Shown: one piece after another, positions 45,501 to 56,872 of the stretch
Position numbering within the stretch: position 1 is the stretch's first letter
How the letters are laid out: every line of letters starts with the position of its first letter
DNA from: Eustoma russellianum
Taxonomy: Eukaryota; Streptophyta; Magnoliopsida; Gentianales; Gentianaceae
Assembly: GCA_036186865.1 (NCBI GenBank)
Contig: AP025062.1
Coordinates: 14,453,119 to 14,517,118, forward strand
Direction: 5' to 3'
DNA: 64,000 nt
Translations under genes and position numbers: made by a program
Notes under the pieces: model-generated
What the model was told of the DNA's origin: nothing
What the model saw: the letters and a program-made list of their open reading frames with translations, nothing else
Databases searched by the model: none

Positions 45501-48500
45501 TTTTAATTGGTGCGTATGTTTGAAGTCGTGAGATCCAAATTGACTGCTTGCTTTTACCATTGGAGGCAGACTGTCGGTATTAAAATAGCTCGTAGCCGGC
45601 GAGGTCATTGCATATTGTGCAAGGTAGTGTGCCGCCATATCAGCCTCTCGATATATATGCGTGAGTTCCAACCGATAAGTATTAACTAAGGTCTGTAGCA
45701 AATGTAAATGATAGTTGCCGTAGACAGTTTGCGGATGACGTAAGCGGAGTGCTAGTTGTGCACAGTCAGTCTCTAGAACGAGTGTACGATATAATGGAAG
45801 GAAGTAAAGTAGGCCAAATAGAGTAGTCAGAATTTCCGCCATCAAAGGTGTGCAAGTAGGCAACCGAAAGGACATCGCACGGACACAAGTGCCCGCATGA
45901 TCCCGCAGGATAACACCTCCTGCTGCATAGTGTCCGTCCAACCGCTGCATCCACATTAAGTTTAAATCTGCCTGTTGGTGGAGTGAGCCATCTGACAATT
46001 TTAATACGGGGAGGTCGAAGATAGGGAAGCCAGGAAAGAGAGAGAGGCGGTCCTGCTGCTAGTTTTGACCCATGCAATGTATGAAACCACATATGCATGT
46101 CAAACTGAATTGTGGCTCGGAGTCTCGATAGTGAAAAGGATGCAGTGTCTCCATACACTAGAGTAGCATAACTGCGCCAGATATTTTGCACCAAAATACC
46201 CGGAATCACTATTTTCAATACCCCAACCAATGAGGAATAAGAGGAGCGATACCACCATGCTAACAAATATTGTCGGAGATTGAGAGTTGTTGGTGAGATG
46301 ACGTTCAATTCTGTCGCATAGAATGTCCAGAGGGGCTGAATTGATTGACAATATAGGAAGACATGATCAACCGTGGCTGAATAATGCTTGCAAAATGGGT
46401 ATTGTGTAGGACGAGCGGCAGAGTAACGGCCAATGTAATCTTCAAATGGGAGTGCCGAATGAAATATACGCCAGAGTAAAAGTTTCGTTACTGGTGAATG
46501 CTGCTTGAACCAAATAAACTTAGCTGAAATTAGTGTAGACGCGGCAGGGCGACAAATATCGTAGGCGGATTTTAATGTAAATTCTCCCATAGACGATGGA
46601 TTCCAGGTGAGATGAGTACCCATGCCAGTTGTCTGCGCCATACAAATTGTATGAGTACGACAAATAAGTTTCCAAATTGGTGAATCCGGCAATCTTGGTC
46701 GATAATCCCCTCTGCACCCATATTTGACATGCATATAACGACTCCATAACATATCTTGCTTATGATATAACCACCAAATCCTGCAGTTGTATGCTTGCTG
46801 AAGGACATTAAGATCTCTAAGGCCAAGGCCACCCGCTTCAATAGGAGAAGTTATCTTCGACCACGCAACCCAATGATATCGTTTCCCTAATAAAAGGATG
46901 CCATCTTTCGATGTATCATTTAATGACAGACTTAGGTAAGCCTCCGGCTGCTAGAATATGAAGTGGTAGTGAAGAAATTACTGACCGTAACAAAAACCAA
47001 TCTTCCTGTCGATGAGAGAAGACGTGAGTGCCAACCCTGTAATCGCTCATCTATATGATGTAGTAGTGTAGAACAGTATCGGGAACGGTTAATCCCTCTG
47101 TGAAGATAAGATCCAAGATATCAAAAAGGGAGACAAGAGAGCCGCATGCCCAATATCTCTTGGAAGGAGCGACACCGACTAGGAGTGATGTGTACTGAAG
47201 GAATTAGATTGCTTTTCTGGAAATTGACCTTTTGACCCGAAGCTGTTTCATAGTCCGTTAAGAACTTGTGAAACCGTGCTAAGTTGCGTCGTGTCCCCTG
47301 CAGAAGATAAGTAGATCATCCGCATATGCCAAATGTGTGATTGTAAAAGGAATGCGGCCAAGGCGGAATGGTAGTATATGTCTCGATGCAACCAAAGAAT
47401 AAAACCTCTGCTGAATCCCTCCGATGCCAATATAATAAGAGGGGGGGATAGAGGATCCCCTTGTTTCACTCCTCTGCCTGGACGAAACTTAGGCGATGGT
47501 TCCCCATTGATCAATACCAATAATGTTGTTGCGCGGAGATGATTAATGATGATCCGGATGAAAAAATCCGAAAATCCAAACTGGCGCAACATTCGCTCCA
47601 AGTAGTCCCAACTCACTCGATCAAAGGCTTTCATCATATCTAACTTCAGACACAACTGAGATCCCCCTCTATCCAACATATGTATCATTTCTCCCCGGGC
47701 CAATAAAACTTGCGTGGAAATATCATGTCCCGGAGAAAACCTGTCTGTTCCGGAGAGATCAATTTCGGGAGGAGCGTACCCAAACGTGTGGCAACGATAC
47801 GTGTGCAAACTTTACTCAAAAAGTTTGTAAGACAAATTGGACGGAAATCACTAAAAGTCGTAGGAGATTGAGTTTTTGGGATCAACGTTATTAAGGCACT
47901 GGCCATGACAGCGGGCTGTGGAACCCCGAGAAAAAATTCTTGCACAGCTTTAACCACATCCGAATGTATGACAGACCAACAAGACCGATAGAAACCTCCA
48001 TGAAACCCATCTGGACCTGCGGCACTCTGAGAATCGAGATGCCACACGGCCTGCTTCACTTCTGCCTCCAGTGGAATCTGTGTCAACATGGTATTTTCAG
48101 AGTCTGTGACCAGTCGAGGGATGTAAGAAAATATAACAGAGTGATTGTGTGTTGATTCTGGTGCAAATAAATCCCTATAGAAAGAAACAGCAGCCGCCAT
48201 AATGTCCGTCGTGTCAATCAAAAGTGTCCCCTCGGCAGACGAATTTGCTGAATGCGCAAAGCTGTTCTCCTCCCCTTGACAATAGAGTGAAAGTATCGTG
48301 AGTTAGCATCAACCTTCCTGAAGCCATTTATACTCGGGCCTTTTGTTTCCAGAATTGCAATTCATAATTCGAGACTTGCAAATACTCTGCTTTGGATCGA
48401 TGATATGCCTCCCTGGTCTCCGCAGTCGGATGGGCTTCCCAGGCTGCCTCGGCATGATTAAGCTGAGTCTCAGCATGATTCAGATTGTTGAAAATATTCC

Positions 48501-49365
48501 CAAAGATATCTTTATTCCACCGCTGGATATCTTTTTTAAATGCAAATAGTTTTTTATAGAAACCGTGCATGCCACCTGTAGTAGGATATGATAACCATGC
48601 CTGTGTCATATAAGAATGAAAGTCGGAGTGATGGAGCCAAGCATCCAAAAATCGAAAAGATCGCCTGCCCGTTGAGGAACCATGTCGACATAGTAATAAT
48701 AAAGGCATGTGGTCCGATGTAACCCGTGGTAAATGCGTTAACTGTATATCTTGAAGTACCTCCTGAAAAGCCGAATTTATAAACACCCAATCCAAGCGAC
48801 GACTTATCCGTCCAAGACCTCTGCCATCTGCCCAAGTAAATCTGGAACCGTGATGTGGAGGCGTCATTAAAGAACATGTTTCAATACATTCATTGAAGTC
48901 CTGTAATGCTGCTAGTGATGGCGTGGAATGGCCTCTATGATCCTCAATGGCCCGAAAAGTATTAAAATCTCCTCCCAACACCCAGGGTAGCTGAGACGAT
49001 TCTGCAAACTGGCATAATGAATGCCATAATGGACGTCGTTGGAGAGAAGTGTGCTTCGCATAGACAACGGATATGACGAACCTCCATTGTAGCGAATAGG
49101 ACTGCATAGTAAAGTGTACAACTTGATCTTGATCCTGAGTAGTAATCAAATGAAATTCAGTGTTACGCCAGAAAAACCAAAGACGTTCAGACTGCGAAGC
49201 ATAATAATGTGAAAAACCCAGTCGTAGAGCAAACCCATCTATTTGTGAAGGTGCATGCTTGGGTTCAATTAAAGCAAGCAAATGTAAACGGTGTTCCTGA
49301 ATTAGTTGTTTTATTCTAGGTAACGAGGCTCGCAGGCCTCGGACATTCCATATTAATGCATTCAT
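45384..49365 (-). pseudogene. LINE-6 ORF2: endonuclease, reverse transcriptase, RNase H
   Basis: The ATG at 49365 opens MNALIWNVRGLRAS. The endonuclease is open to 48328 with GGDFNTF and TSDHMPLL. After a frameshift, 48221-47685 holds SAAGPDGFHG and ICLTNFLSKVCTR; 47808-47248 holds KLDMMKAFDRVSW and GVKQGDPLSP. The YADD box is intact but in another frame near 47310-47325. The next frames hold the GEFTLKSAYDIC block, the zinc finger (46752-45766) and the RNase H-like domain (45998-45384: LETDCAQ, HIYREADMAAHYLAQ). The opening of the RNase H reads LNLMWMQRLDG, so the first aspartate region is altered. At least five frameshifts. Confidence 0.87.
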
Positions 49366-49752
49366 TGGGTTAAAGAAGAAGTACTTCCCTGGATGATGTG
49401 CGAGGCACTTCGCGTCAAGATTGTTGAGGGCGGAAGAGGAGGCAATTCCTTGCGTGTCCGACGCTTACGACGTGGAACAACCGGAATGAATTCCGTTGCA
49501 TCATCTTGCTCTTCTAAGCGTGATATCAAGATTCCCTCGTCTGGTGATGGAGGAATAAGCTGCATGCGGCGGGTAACATCCTCCGGGACATTAGGAATAT
49601 TATCCACCTGATCCGCAGGTGGTAAGTCTGTATCGGACGAATGGCCCGTTTCAACGGGGTCTATGTCGGCTGTAATATTAAGACCGGCAGGCTCACATAA
49701 ATCTTCTATACCCGGGTCATCTATAGGTTGAGGCGCTCCAACCTGTGGTTCG
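49362..49752 (-). pseudogene. LINE-6 ORF1, C-terminal part only
   Basis: About 130 codons are open. They match the tail of LINE-5 ORF1: an acidic stretch with SDTDLP, then DVTRRMQ, SPDEGILISRL, RRKRRTRKELPPLPPST and SLTQ. The stop overlaps the ORF2 start as ATGA (49365-49362). The RNA-binding domain and knuckle are missing because of the deletion at 49752. Confidence 0.88.
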
Positions 49753-50019
49753 GTACACAGATATGAGAAAACATGTATTAAAACAACGTATCACATAGCA
49801 AGTCATAAACTGGTCACGTTTCTTGCATGTCAATTCTTATGCGTGTATCATGATGCATGTACTTCTTTAAAATCACACACAACACCCGTGCATATGTCTT
49901 CTTTCATAAACATGTCATGCATGTCATTTCACAAAACATTTCATCACTTTACATATCATATTCTTCGCGTAGCAGAACTTTATACCCTGTGGGTGATCAG
50001 TCACAGCAAACATTACTTT

Positions 50020-50222
50020 ATACCCGTGCTGAAAGGTCCACGGCCCCATAACATATAACTTTATACCCCGTGCTGAAAGGTCCACGGCCCCATTACATAT
50101 ATCATATATCCGTGCTGATAGGTCCACGGCCCCATTACATACATCATATATCCGTGCTAAAAGGTCCACGGCCCCATAAAATAACTTTGTTTTCCGTGCT
50201 GATAGGTCCACGGCCCCATAAA
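50020..50222 (-). repeat. Array of five ~43-bp units in gypsy-A 3' LTR
   Basis: Five units share ccgtgctgaaaggtccacgg (also ctgata and ctaaaa variants) followed by cccca and an AT-rich spacer. CCGTG...CACGG can pair within a unit. The 5' LTR has the same five units at 57675-57878. Confidence 0.85.
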
Positions 50223-50688
50223 ATACTTTATACCCTGCTGTTGATTCACAGATCACGCTTTTATACCCTGCTTCCGCAGGCGTGACTTTTATACCCTGTG
50301 ATCAACCAGCAGCCATTTTGTCTTTCGAAAACTTTAACTTTTCTTGTAAATACTTCTTTCGCAAAGCAAATCTCAAATCAAATGCAAGTGCCCATGTCAT
50401 GATGCAGGATGCACATGTAACTTCATATCAAACATGTAACACACACACATACACCGTACATATCAAGTGTGCAGTCTTGCACCTCAAACAATCCATGTTC
50501 GTATCTTTCCAAGCCCATTCGTCTTACCAAATCACTCGGGATTCAATCTTATTCTTACATGATCAAACTTACCATCTATACCTCAATTACACCTCAATTA
50601 CCTTTGCGTTTTATGTTCAAAAGAAGTGTGTAAGGTTACTACACGTACATAGGGCACCTAAAGGGTCAAAAAGACTTCCAGTAGAGTT

Positions 50689-51027
50689 GGAACGCTACAT
50701 GAAGCGCCTATAGTGACTTAAAGCGCCTATACTAGGCGTTCGAAGTGTTCGGGGATGTCCGTAGACATTGAACGCCTACATGAAGCGCCTAATGTGACAT
50801 AGAGCGCTTATGTAGGTGTTCGAAGTGTTCGGGGATGATTCAGGACACATTGAACGCTACATTAGGCGCCTAATGTGACATAGAGCGCCTAATGTAGGCG
50901 TTCGAAGTGTTCTGACGGTTCTAAATTGCAGTTTTTCTGTACGGGAAAGCTTCAGGACACATTGAACGCTACATTAGGCGCCTAATGTGACATAGAGCGC
51001 CTAATGTAGGCGTTCGAAGTGTTCTGA
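50689..51027 (-). repeat. Inverted-repeat array in gypsy-A 3' LTR
   Basis: Units of about 60-120 bases begin gaacgcctaca and end tgtaggcgttcgaagtgttc. Within them is the perfect palindrome acattaggcgcctaatgt. Single-stranded DNA or RNA of this array could fold into long hairpins. The 5' LTR copy is at 58347-58681. Confidence 0.85.
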
Positions 51028-51968
51028 CGATGCCAAACTGCAGTTTTTCTGCAGTAACTTCCTCTCCAACACCCTCCTTCTTCAACCCTTTCATTTTCAA
51101 CACTTAAAGATCCATCTTAATATCTAGATTCATCTTACTTAACACACATCTAAACATGAATTGATGCCTAGCCATGCCTAACAATATCCACTCTAGCCTT
51201 CAATCATTCACAACCTTCAAAAGATCTCATCAACTTCCCAACACAACAAGACTACAGCAATGTCATCACTCATCTCTCAATTTCCTGCACTTACTCTCAA
51301 CATCTAAGTGTAGACAATCAACATAAGAGTAGCGCAAGACAATAAGCACGTCAAAATATACACTTTTATGGGCATGCTTGACAACAACGAAGCACCACAC
51401 AACTATTTTCATAAATATGGCCCAAAGAACAAGACTTTACACAATTAGCAACAAGACTTACGTATAACAAAGCATTTAAGATAGACAAGACAAGAATACT
51501 AATGTGTGATTCATGTTTTCTCTTTGTAAGAACATAGGGCCTTAAGTATCAAAATTTGCGTAAAGCGTATAGAAAGATTACTTGCCTTGGAATCGAGATA
51601 AGCTTACGAGTGGTGCTAGAATCGAGACGAATTGGACCTAGGTTAGCCTTCTTCTTCTTCCTTTCTTCTTCTTCTCTCTCTCTTCTTCCTTTTCTTCCTC
51701 CTAGGCGTTTTTTCCTCTCCTCTTTGTGCAATAACCGTCCCCTAGGTTGAGATGGGGAGTTATACTAAAAGTGTGTAACTCCCTATCTCTTAGTAGGGAC
51801 CTTTTAGGTAATTTTCTTTAATTACCTTTAATTCTATTTTGAACCCTTCTTTCTTATTCTTCTATGTTTTAGGTGACTAAGTCTCATAACCTACAAAATT
51901 AATTAAGTTGTATTTAAGGTTGACCTCTAAGTATTGAAAGTCGTGCTTAAAAGTCACGGGGTGTAACA

Positions 51969-51981
51969 TTCCTCCCCCTTA
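51969..51981 (-). other. gypsy-A polypurine tract
   Basis: In sense TAAGGGGGAGGAA lies directly before the 3' LTR start TGTTACACC. It would prime plus-strand synthesis. Confidence 0.9.
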
Positions 51982-52012
51982 CAAAAAGTTTCGTCCTCGA
52001 AACTTACGTACC

Positions 52013-53500
52013 TTAGTCGAAGAGCTGAGGATACTTCTCCCGCATTTGTTCTTCGAGCTCCCAAGTGGCTTCACGTTCCGTGTGATTGCTCCATTGGACC
52101 TTTACATAAGGAATCACTCGCTTCCTCAACACTTGATCCTTTCGGTCCACAATTTTCACGGGTACCTCCTCATATGTAACATCTTCCTTGAGTTCCAAAG
52201 GTTGAGCTTCAAGTACATGACTTGGATCCGCCACGTACTTTCTTAATTGTGACACGTGGAACACATTGTGAACTTGCGCCAACGCCGGAGGTAATGCCAA
52301 CCTATATGCCAAACTCCTACCTTCTCAAGTATTTCATAAGGACCAATAAAACGAGGGCTTAACTTGCCTTTTACTCCAAACCTCATGACACCCTTGGTAG
52401 GTGATACCTTCAAATAAACTTTTTCACCCACATCAAAATCCAATGGTCGTCGTTTGGAATCTGCCCAACTCCTGCTGCGATCCTGAGCCGTCTTGAGTCT
52501 TTCCCGGATGATTTTCACCTTATCTAGCGTTTTCTCCAATAGCTCAGGTCCCGTGATGGTCCTCATGCCCACTTCGTCCCAATAAACCGGGGACCTACAT
52601 TTCCTTCCGTACAAAGCTTCAAAAGGAGCCATGTCAATTGCACTGTGGTAACTATTGTTATAAGAGAACTCCATCAGCTTCACCATTCCGTCCCAACTCC
52701 CTTTGAAATCCAACACGCAAGCCCTTAGCATATCTTCCAAGGTTTGAATAGTCCGCTCGGACTGTCCATCAGTTTGGGGATGATACGCCGTACTCAACCT
52801 TAATTCTGTACCCATGGCTTCCTGAAATGCTGTCCAAAACTTAGATGTGAACCGTGAATCTCGGTCGGACACTATACTTACCGGAACTCCATGCAAGCTA
52901 ACAATACTGTCCATATACAAGCTCACTAATTTATCAAGAGGTGCTTCACTTGAAACGGGAGGAAATGGGCAGACTTTGTTAAACGATCCACGATAACCCA
53001 AATCATGTCACATCCACTTCTTGTCTTTGGTAATCCAGCTACAAAATCCATTGTGACATGTTCCCATTTCCATTCGGAATTTCCAACGGCATCAACAATC
53101 CACCGGGCCGTTGGTGTTCGCCTTGACTTGTTGACACACCAAACACTCTCTATGAATTCCGCAATATGTCTTTTCATCCCAGACCACCAAATATCGCTTG
53201 AGATCTCTATACATCTTGGTGCTACCGGGGTGTATTGATAACCTCGAATTATGAGCTTCCTGCAAAACTTCCTTCCTAAGTTTGTCAACATCCGGCACGC
53301 ATAATCTTTCCCTAAACCATAAGCTCCCATCCTCCTTGATCCGAAATCCTTCAACTTGACTATGTTTCACCCTTTCCATTATCTCACTTAAAGCCTTATC
53401 TTTCTTCTGTGCCTCCTTTATCCTATCAATCAAACTCGGTGGTGATAGTCAATGCTGTCAGGACATTCACCGTGGATTCCACCAAATCCAAACCAAATTC
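52013..53500 (-). pseudogene. gypsy-A integrase
   Basis: The zinc-binding N-terminus (53433-53092: SIHPGSTKMYRDLK, then CLVCQQVKA) is followed by the core with MDFVAGLPKTRSG (first Asp), SDRDSRFTSKFW (second Asp) and SERTIQTLEDML (Glu), giving the DDE triad. The C-terminus has the LSPRFIGPY and VFHVSQLRKYV blocks and ends EREATWELEEQMREKYPQLF without a full chromodomain. Frameshifts near 53150, 52990 and 52310 split the frame. It would insert the cDNA. Confidence 0.88.
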
Positions 53501-54920
53501 CTCAATCTCTCTCTAGTGGTGATTGCCTCGCATGGCTGGATTTCCTGCTTAAGGCGTCGGCTACCTTATTAGCCTTTCCCGGGTGATAATGAATAGTTAG
53601 GTCATAGTCTTTTAGCAATTCCAACCATCTCGCTGCTCATATTCAATTCCTTCTGTGAGAACAAATACTTTAGACTCTTATGATCCGTGAATACCGCGCA
53701 CTTCTCTCCATACAAATAATGCCGCCAAATCTTCAAGGCGAACACAACCGCGGCAAGTTCAAGATCATGTGTGGGATAGTTTTGTTCATAAGGCTTTAGC
53801 TGTCTTGAGGCATACGCGATGACTCGTTCGTTTTGCATTAAAACACAACCTACAAACAAGGTGTTAGTCTAAACTTAATGGGTATACAAGATCATAACCT
53901 TATACTATAATTTACGTACCTAACCCGTTCTTTGACGCATCACTATAAATCACAAATCCATCCGTTCCAGAGGGTTGAGCCAATACTGGAGCTGTCGTTA
54001 ATCTCTTCTTAAGCTCCGTGAAACTTTGCTCGCATTCCGCCGTCCACTCAAACTTGGACTTCTTTTGAGTAAGGCGACTGAGAGGTACGGCAATCCTCGA
54101 GAATCCCTCAACAAATTTTCTGTAATAACCCGCTAGACCCAAAAACTTCGCACTTCGGTGACGTTGGTAGGTCTAGGCCATTCAGTTATGGCTTCCACCT
54201 TCTTCGGGTCAACAGCAATCCCCTCTTCTGATATCACATGACCCAAGAAAGCCACACTTCTTAACCAAACTCACACTTGCTAAACTTTGCATAAAGTTGT
54301 TTCTGCCTCAAAATGCCTAGTACGGTTCTCAAATGCGCGGTGTGAGTTTGCTCGTCAGGAGAATACACAAGAATATCATCTATGAATACCACTACAAACT
54401 TATCCAACTGTTCCGAAAGACGGTATTCATAAGATCCATAAAAGCTGCGGGGGCATTTGTTAATCCAAACGGCATCACCAAAAACTCATAGTGGCCATAT
54501 CTTGTGCGGAAGGCTGTCTTCGCGATGTCTTCGGCCTTCACTCGCAACTGATGATACCCTGATCGGAGATCAATTTTAGAGAAAATCTTGGCGCCCTTGA
54601 GTTGATCAAACAAATCCTCAATTCGTGGAAGGGGGATACTTATTCTTGATGGTAACTTTATTCAACTCTCTATAATCGATACAAAGCCTCATGCTACCAT
54701 CTTTCTTCTTTACAAACAAAACAGGTGCTCCCCAGGGCGATACACTAGGGCGGATAAACTTCTTGTCCAATAACTCCTGCAGTTGTTCCTTCAACTCTCT
54801 CAATTCTGCCGGAGCCATTCTATAAGGAGCTTTAGAAATAGGTTCTGTCCCTGGAATCAAGTTGATCTCAAATTCGACTTCTCGGGGGTGGTACTCCTGG
54901 TAAATCTTCCGGAAACACAT
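53501..54920 (-). pseudogene. gypsy-A reverse transcriptase and RNase H
   Basis: RT motifs in order: SPWGAPVLFVKKKDGS and LCIDYRELNK (54920-54618), a one-base insertion in a C run, FSKIDLRSGYHQL (first Asp) and VMPFGLTNAPAAF (54613-54392), FIDD box near 54375-54390, GLAGYYRKF (54142). The RNase H opens at IYSDASKNGLG, is interrupted by a 70-bp intron-like insertion, and continues with CVLMQNERVIAYASRQL, HDLELAAVVFAL and TDHKSLKYLF (53849-53602), then HYHPGKANKVADALSRK. Three further one-base frameshifts. Catalytic residues are all present. Confidence 0.88.
53850..53919 (-). other. Intron-like insertion (70 bp, GT-AG) in gypsy-A RNase H
   Basis: In sense the exon ends TTAG, the insertion starts GTACGT and ends TTTGTAG, and the next exon starts GTTGTGTTTT. 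Removing the 70 bases joins GL-G to CVLMQ in phase 1, exactly as gypsy-B reads without interruption at 63290-63310. The insertion is AT-rich with in-frame stops and its length is not a multiple of three. It is near the lower size limit of plant introns. Confidence 0.75.
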
Positions 54921-55436
54921 CAGGAAATTCGTTGACTACTGGAATTTGCTCAATAGGCGATACCTCCTTGGTAACATCCATGGCATACACTAGAAATCCC
55001 TCAGCACCTTTCCTTAATGCCTTGCGCGCTTGTGCAACCGACACGTACACCTTTTTGGGTACCTTCTTTCGTTCCGCATCTCCTTGAAATATTACCTCCT
55101 CCATCTTAGCATTCTTGATTGTCACTTGCTTCAACCGACAATCAATATTAGCGTGATTCTTGGCTAGCCAGTCCATTCCTAATATGACGTCAAAGTCATA
55201 CATCTGAATAGGGATCAGTGTGGCGGGGAATGTTTGTCCTTCAAACTCCAATTCACAATCCCGGTACCGATGATACGAAACCATAATTTGATCTCCGGCC
55301 GCTTGAACACGATACGGAGTTTCTAACCACTCAGGCAGACTACTCAGGTGTTTAGTGAATCTCTTTGCTACGAAGGAGTGGCTTGCGCCGCTATCAAAGA
55401 GCACGTTGGCAGGTACCTTATTTACTAAAATCGCAC
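54868..55436 (-). pseudogene. gypsy-A protease and start of RT polyprotein
   Basis: After the first intron-like insertion the frame gives VLFDSGASHSFVAKRF, an aspartic protease with the DSG triad, then YDFDVILGMDWLAKNHANIDC, the conserved block of this lineage. It runs through SPIEQIPVVNEFPDVFPEDLPG into the RT, where a frameshift occurs near 54890. The frame is otherwise open for 190 codons. The ATG at 55446 lies inside the insertion and is probably not a true start. Confidence 0.85.
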
Positions 55437-55519
55437 CTAAAGCCATATCAAGTTATACACGGAAGATTAAGCACATAATACTTAATTCATTAAAGATTTA
55501 AACTTAGTTTAAATGGTAC
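55437..55519 (-). other. Intron-like insertion (83 bp, GT-AG) at gypsy-A gag-protease border
   Basis: In sense the exon ends GTAGCAG, the insertion starts GTACCATTT and ends GGCTTTAG, and the next exon starts GTGCGATTTT. Removal joins DVVAG to AILVNKVPANVLFDSGAS in phase 1, the spacing expected for the lineage. The insertion has stop codons and is 83 bases, so it breaks the frame if retained. gypsy-B has an insertion of 77 bases at the same codon and phase. Confidence 0.8.
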
Positions 55520-56592
55520 CTGCTACTACGTCGGTAGCCTCCTGCACATCCGTATCCGTCATGAGATGTACACGGGCATTTGCTCTAGGCTTCGCTCTCG
55601 GCTGCTGAGCCGCCTCTCCAGGATTATTTTTCTTCATCTCCGGGCAGTCCCTAATCATGTGACCCACTTGACCGCATCGGAAACATGCTCCAGCCACTTT
55701 CCTACACTCTCCAACGTGGTTCCTGTTGCAATGTGGACAAACTCCTACAGCCTGCTGAGCTACTTGATTCGGGGTGGCAGTCTCTGAAAATTTCCAACTG
55801 GGCCTCTCTTCGGAATCTTGACCCAACGTCCGGGTCTTCCACCAACTCTCACATCCTCCCTTGGCCTCTTGCCTCTATCAGACCCTCCAACACTAGCTGC
55901 TCTTGCCGCTACTCTACGGAAATCGCTCTCAACCCGAAAACATGCATCTAGCATATCCTCATAAGTTTTCATTCCCGCATTCACTATCGCCGATTGTATC
56001 CTCGAGTCCAAACCCCTCTCAAACTTCGTCATCTTAAGACGATTATCAGACATGATCGCAGGGGCAAACTTACCCAAAGCATGGAAATGATCTGCATACT
56101 CCGACACCGTCATCCTTCCTTTCTCCAATCTGTCAAATGCTGTTATTTTGTCCAATATTGCAGTCTCCGGTACGTAGTACTTCAGGAAAGCATCACAAAA
56201 CTGTGTCCAAGAGATTGGTGGGGTCATTCTCAACACCATTCCTTCCCACCATTCGCCAGCCTTGCCACTTAGAAGGGGTGTGGCCACCTCAACCTTTATC
56301 TCGTTCGGTACTTGCACTAGCCTAAAACATTTCTCCACCTCAGCCAACCAGTGCTGAGCCTCCTCCGGATCAGTACATCCACCGAACTCTGGCACCCTCA
56401 TCTTCCTCATCTCTCCATAAAAGAACCTAATGTTTGCTGTGGCGGTGGTGGAGGCTGAGGCTGATGCTGTTGCACATACCCTTGTGCAATCACCGTCAGT
56501 GCATCAGTGAGCACCTGGGGTAAAACAACTTGTGGTGGCTGGTTCTCCTGTCCATTGCCAGAGTTGCCTGTGTTATCTCTTCTTGGAGGCAT
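55509..56592 (-). pseudogene. gypsy-A gag (capsid and zinc knuckle)
   Basis: The ATG at 56592 opens MPPRRDNTGNSG, with a proline/glutamine-rich N-terminus. A one-base frameshift near 56415 precedes the capsid (56410-55760: GKAGEWWEGMVLRM, MTVSEYADHFHALGKF, FERGLDSRIQ). A second frameshift near 55790 leads to the nucleocapsid frame (55826-55509) with CPHCNRNHVGEC and the knuckle CFRCGQVGHMIRDC (all ligands present). It ends at the intron-like insertion after DVVAG. Gag packages the RNA. Confidence 0.88.
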
Positions 56593-56858
56593 ATTTCTCT
56601 GAAAAGGTCAACATTACATTAGCATTCAGTAAATACAAGGGGTTACTGAAAGCTTGAACGCGTATGAAGGGGTGAGGTATGTAATCCAACTATTAATACG
56701 AAATTAGAGGATAAACGCGCTCGCACACCCCAACCCATATCATACTTAACCACTAAGAAAAATCAATACTTATATCTAAGGATCAAACTTAAGGGAGAAT
56801 CATAACTTAGGTGTCTAAAAGATCATGAACCTAAGTTTCCGAGATAGATCTGAAGCCT
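56593..56858 (-). other. gypsy-A leader, non-coding
   Basis: The stretch between primer-binding site and gag holds no gene. In sense it contains AT-rich text with aacttaggttcatgatc-like runs similar in style to the leaders of the LARD and gypsy-B. Confidence 0.5.
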
Positions 56859-56872
56859 GGTCTCTGATACCA
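56859..56872 (-). other. gypsy-A primer-binding site (initiator tRNA-Met)
   Basis: In sense TGGTATCAGAGACC starts two bases after the 5' LTR end GGCGCTACA. It matches the tRNA-Met complement except for one base. Confidence 0.88.

Larger units (their letters stand above)
44477..49752 (-). mobile_element. LINE-6, L1-type LINE lacking its 5' end
   Basis: In sense it keeps the C-terminal part of ORF1, all of ORF2 and a 3' UTR of about 900 bases. It is cut at 49752, where an internal point of the gypsy-A 3' LTR begins. LINE 5' truncation cannot explain this, because the neighbouring LTR is truncated at the same base; a deletion across both is likely. Confidence 0.87.
49753..51968 (-). repeat. gypsy-A 3' LTR, truncated (2,216 bp)
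   Basis: In sense it starts TGTTACACCCCG (51968) and runs to an internal point equivalent to about 57408 of the 5' LTR. It lacks the CA end. It carries both repeat arrays (50689-51027 and 50020-50222). It is nearly identical to the 5' LTR over the shared part, apart from scattered small differences. Confidence 0.9.

Noticed and set aside
50020..50222. Tandem repeats with spacers that resemble a CRISPR array
   Set aside because: The units lie inside both LTRs of a retrotransposon in plant DNA, the spacers are similar AT-rich text, and no cas gene is present.
49924..50256. Repeat protein predicted by a 110-codon frame (GAVDLSAR-type repeats)
   Set aside because: It is only the translation of the LTR tandem units and lacks any gene context.
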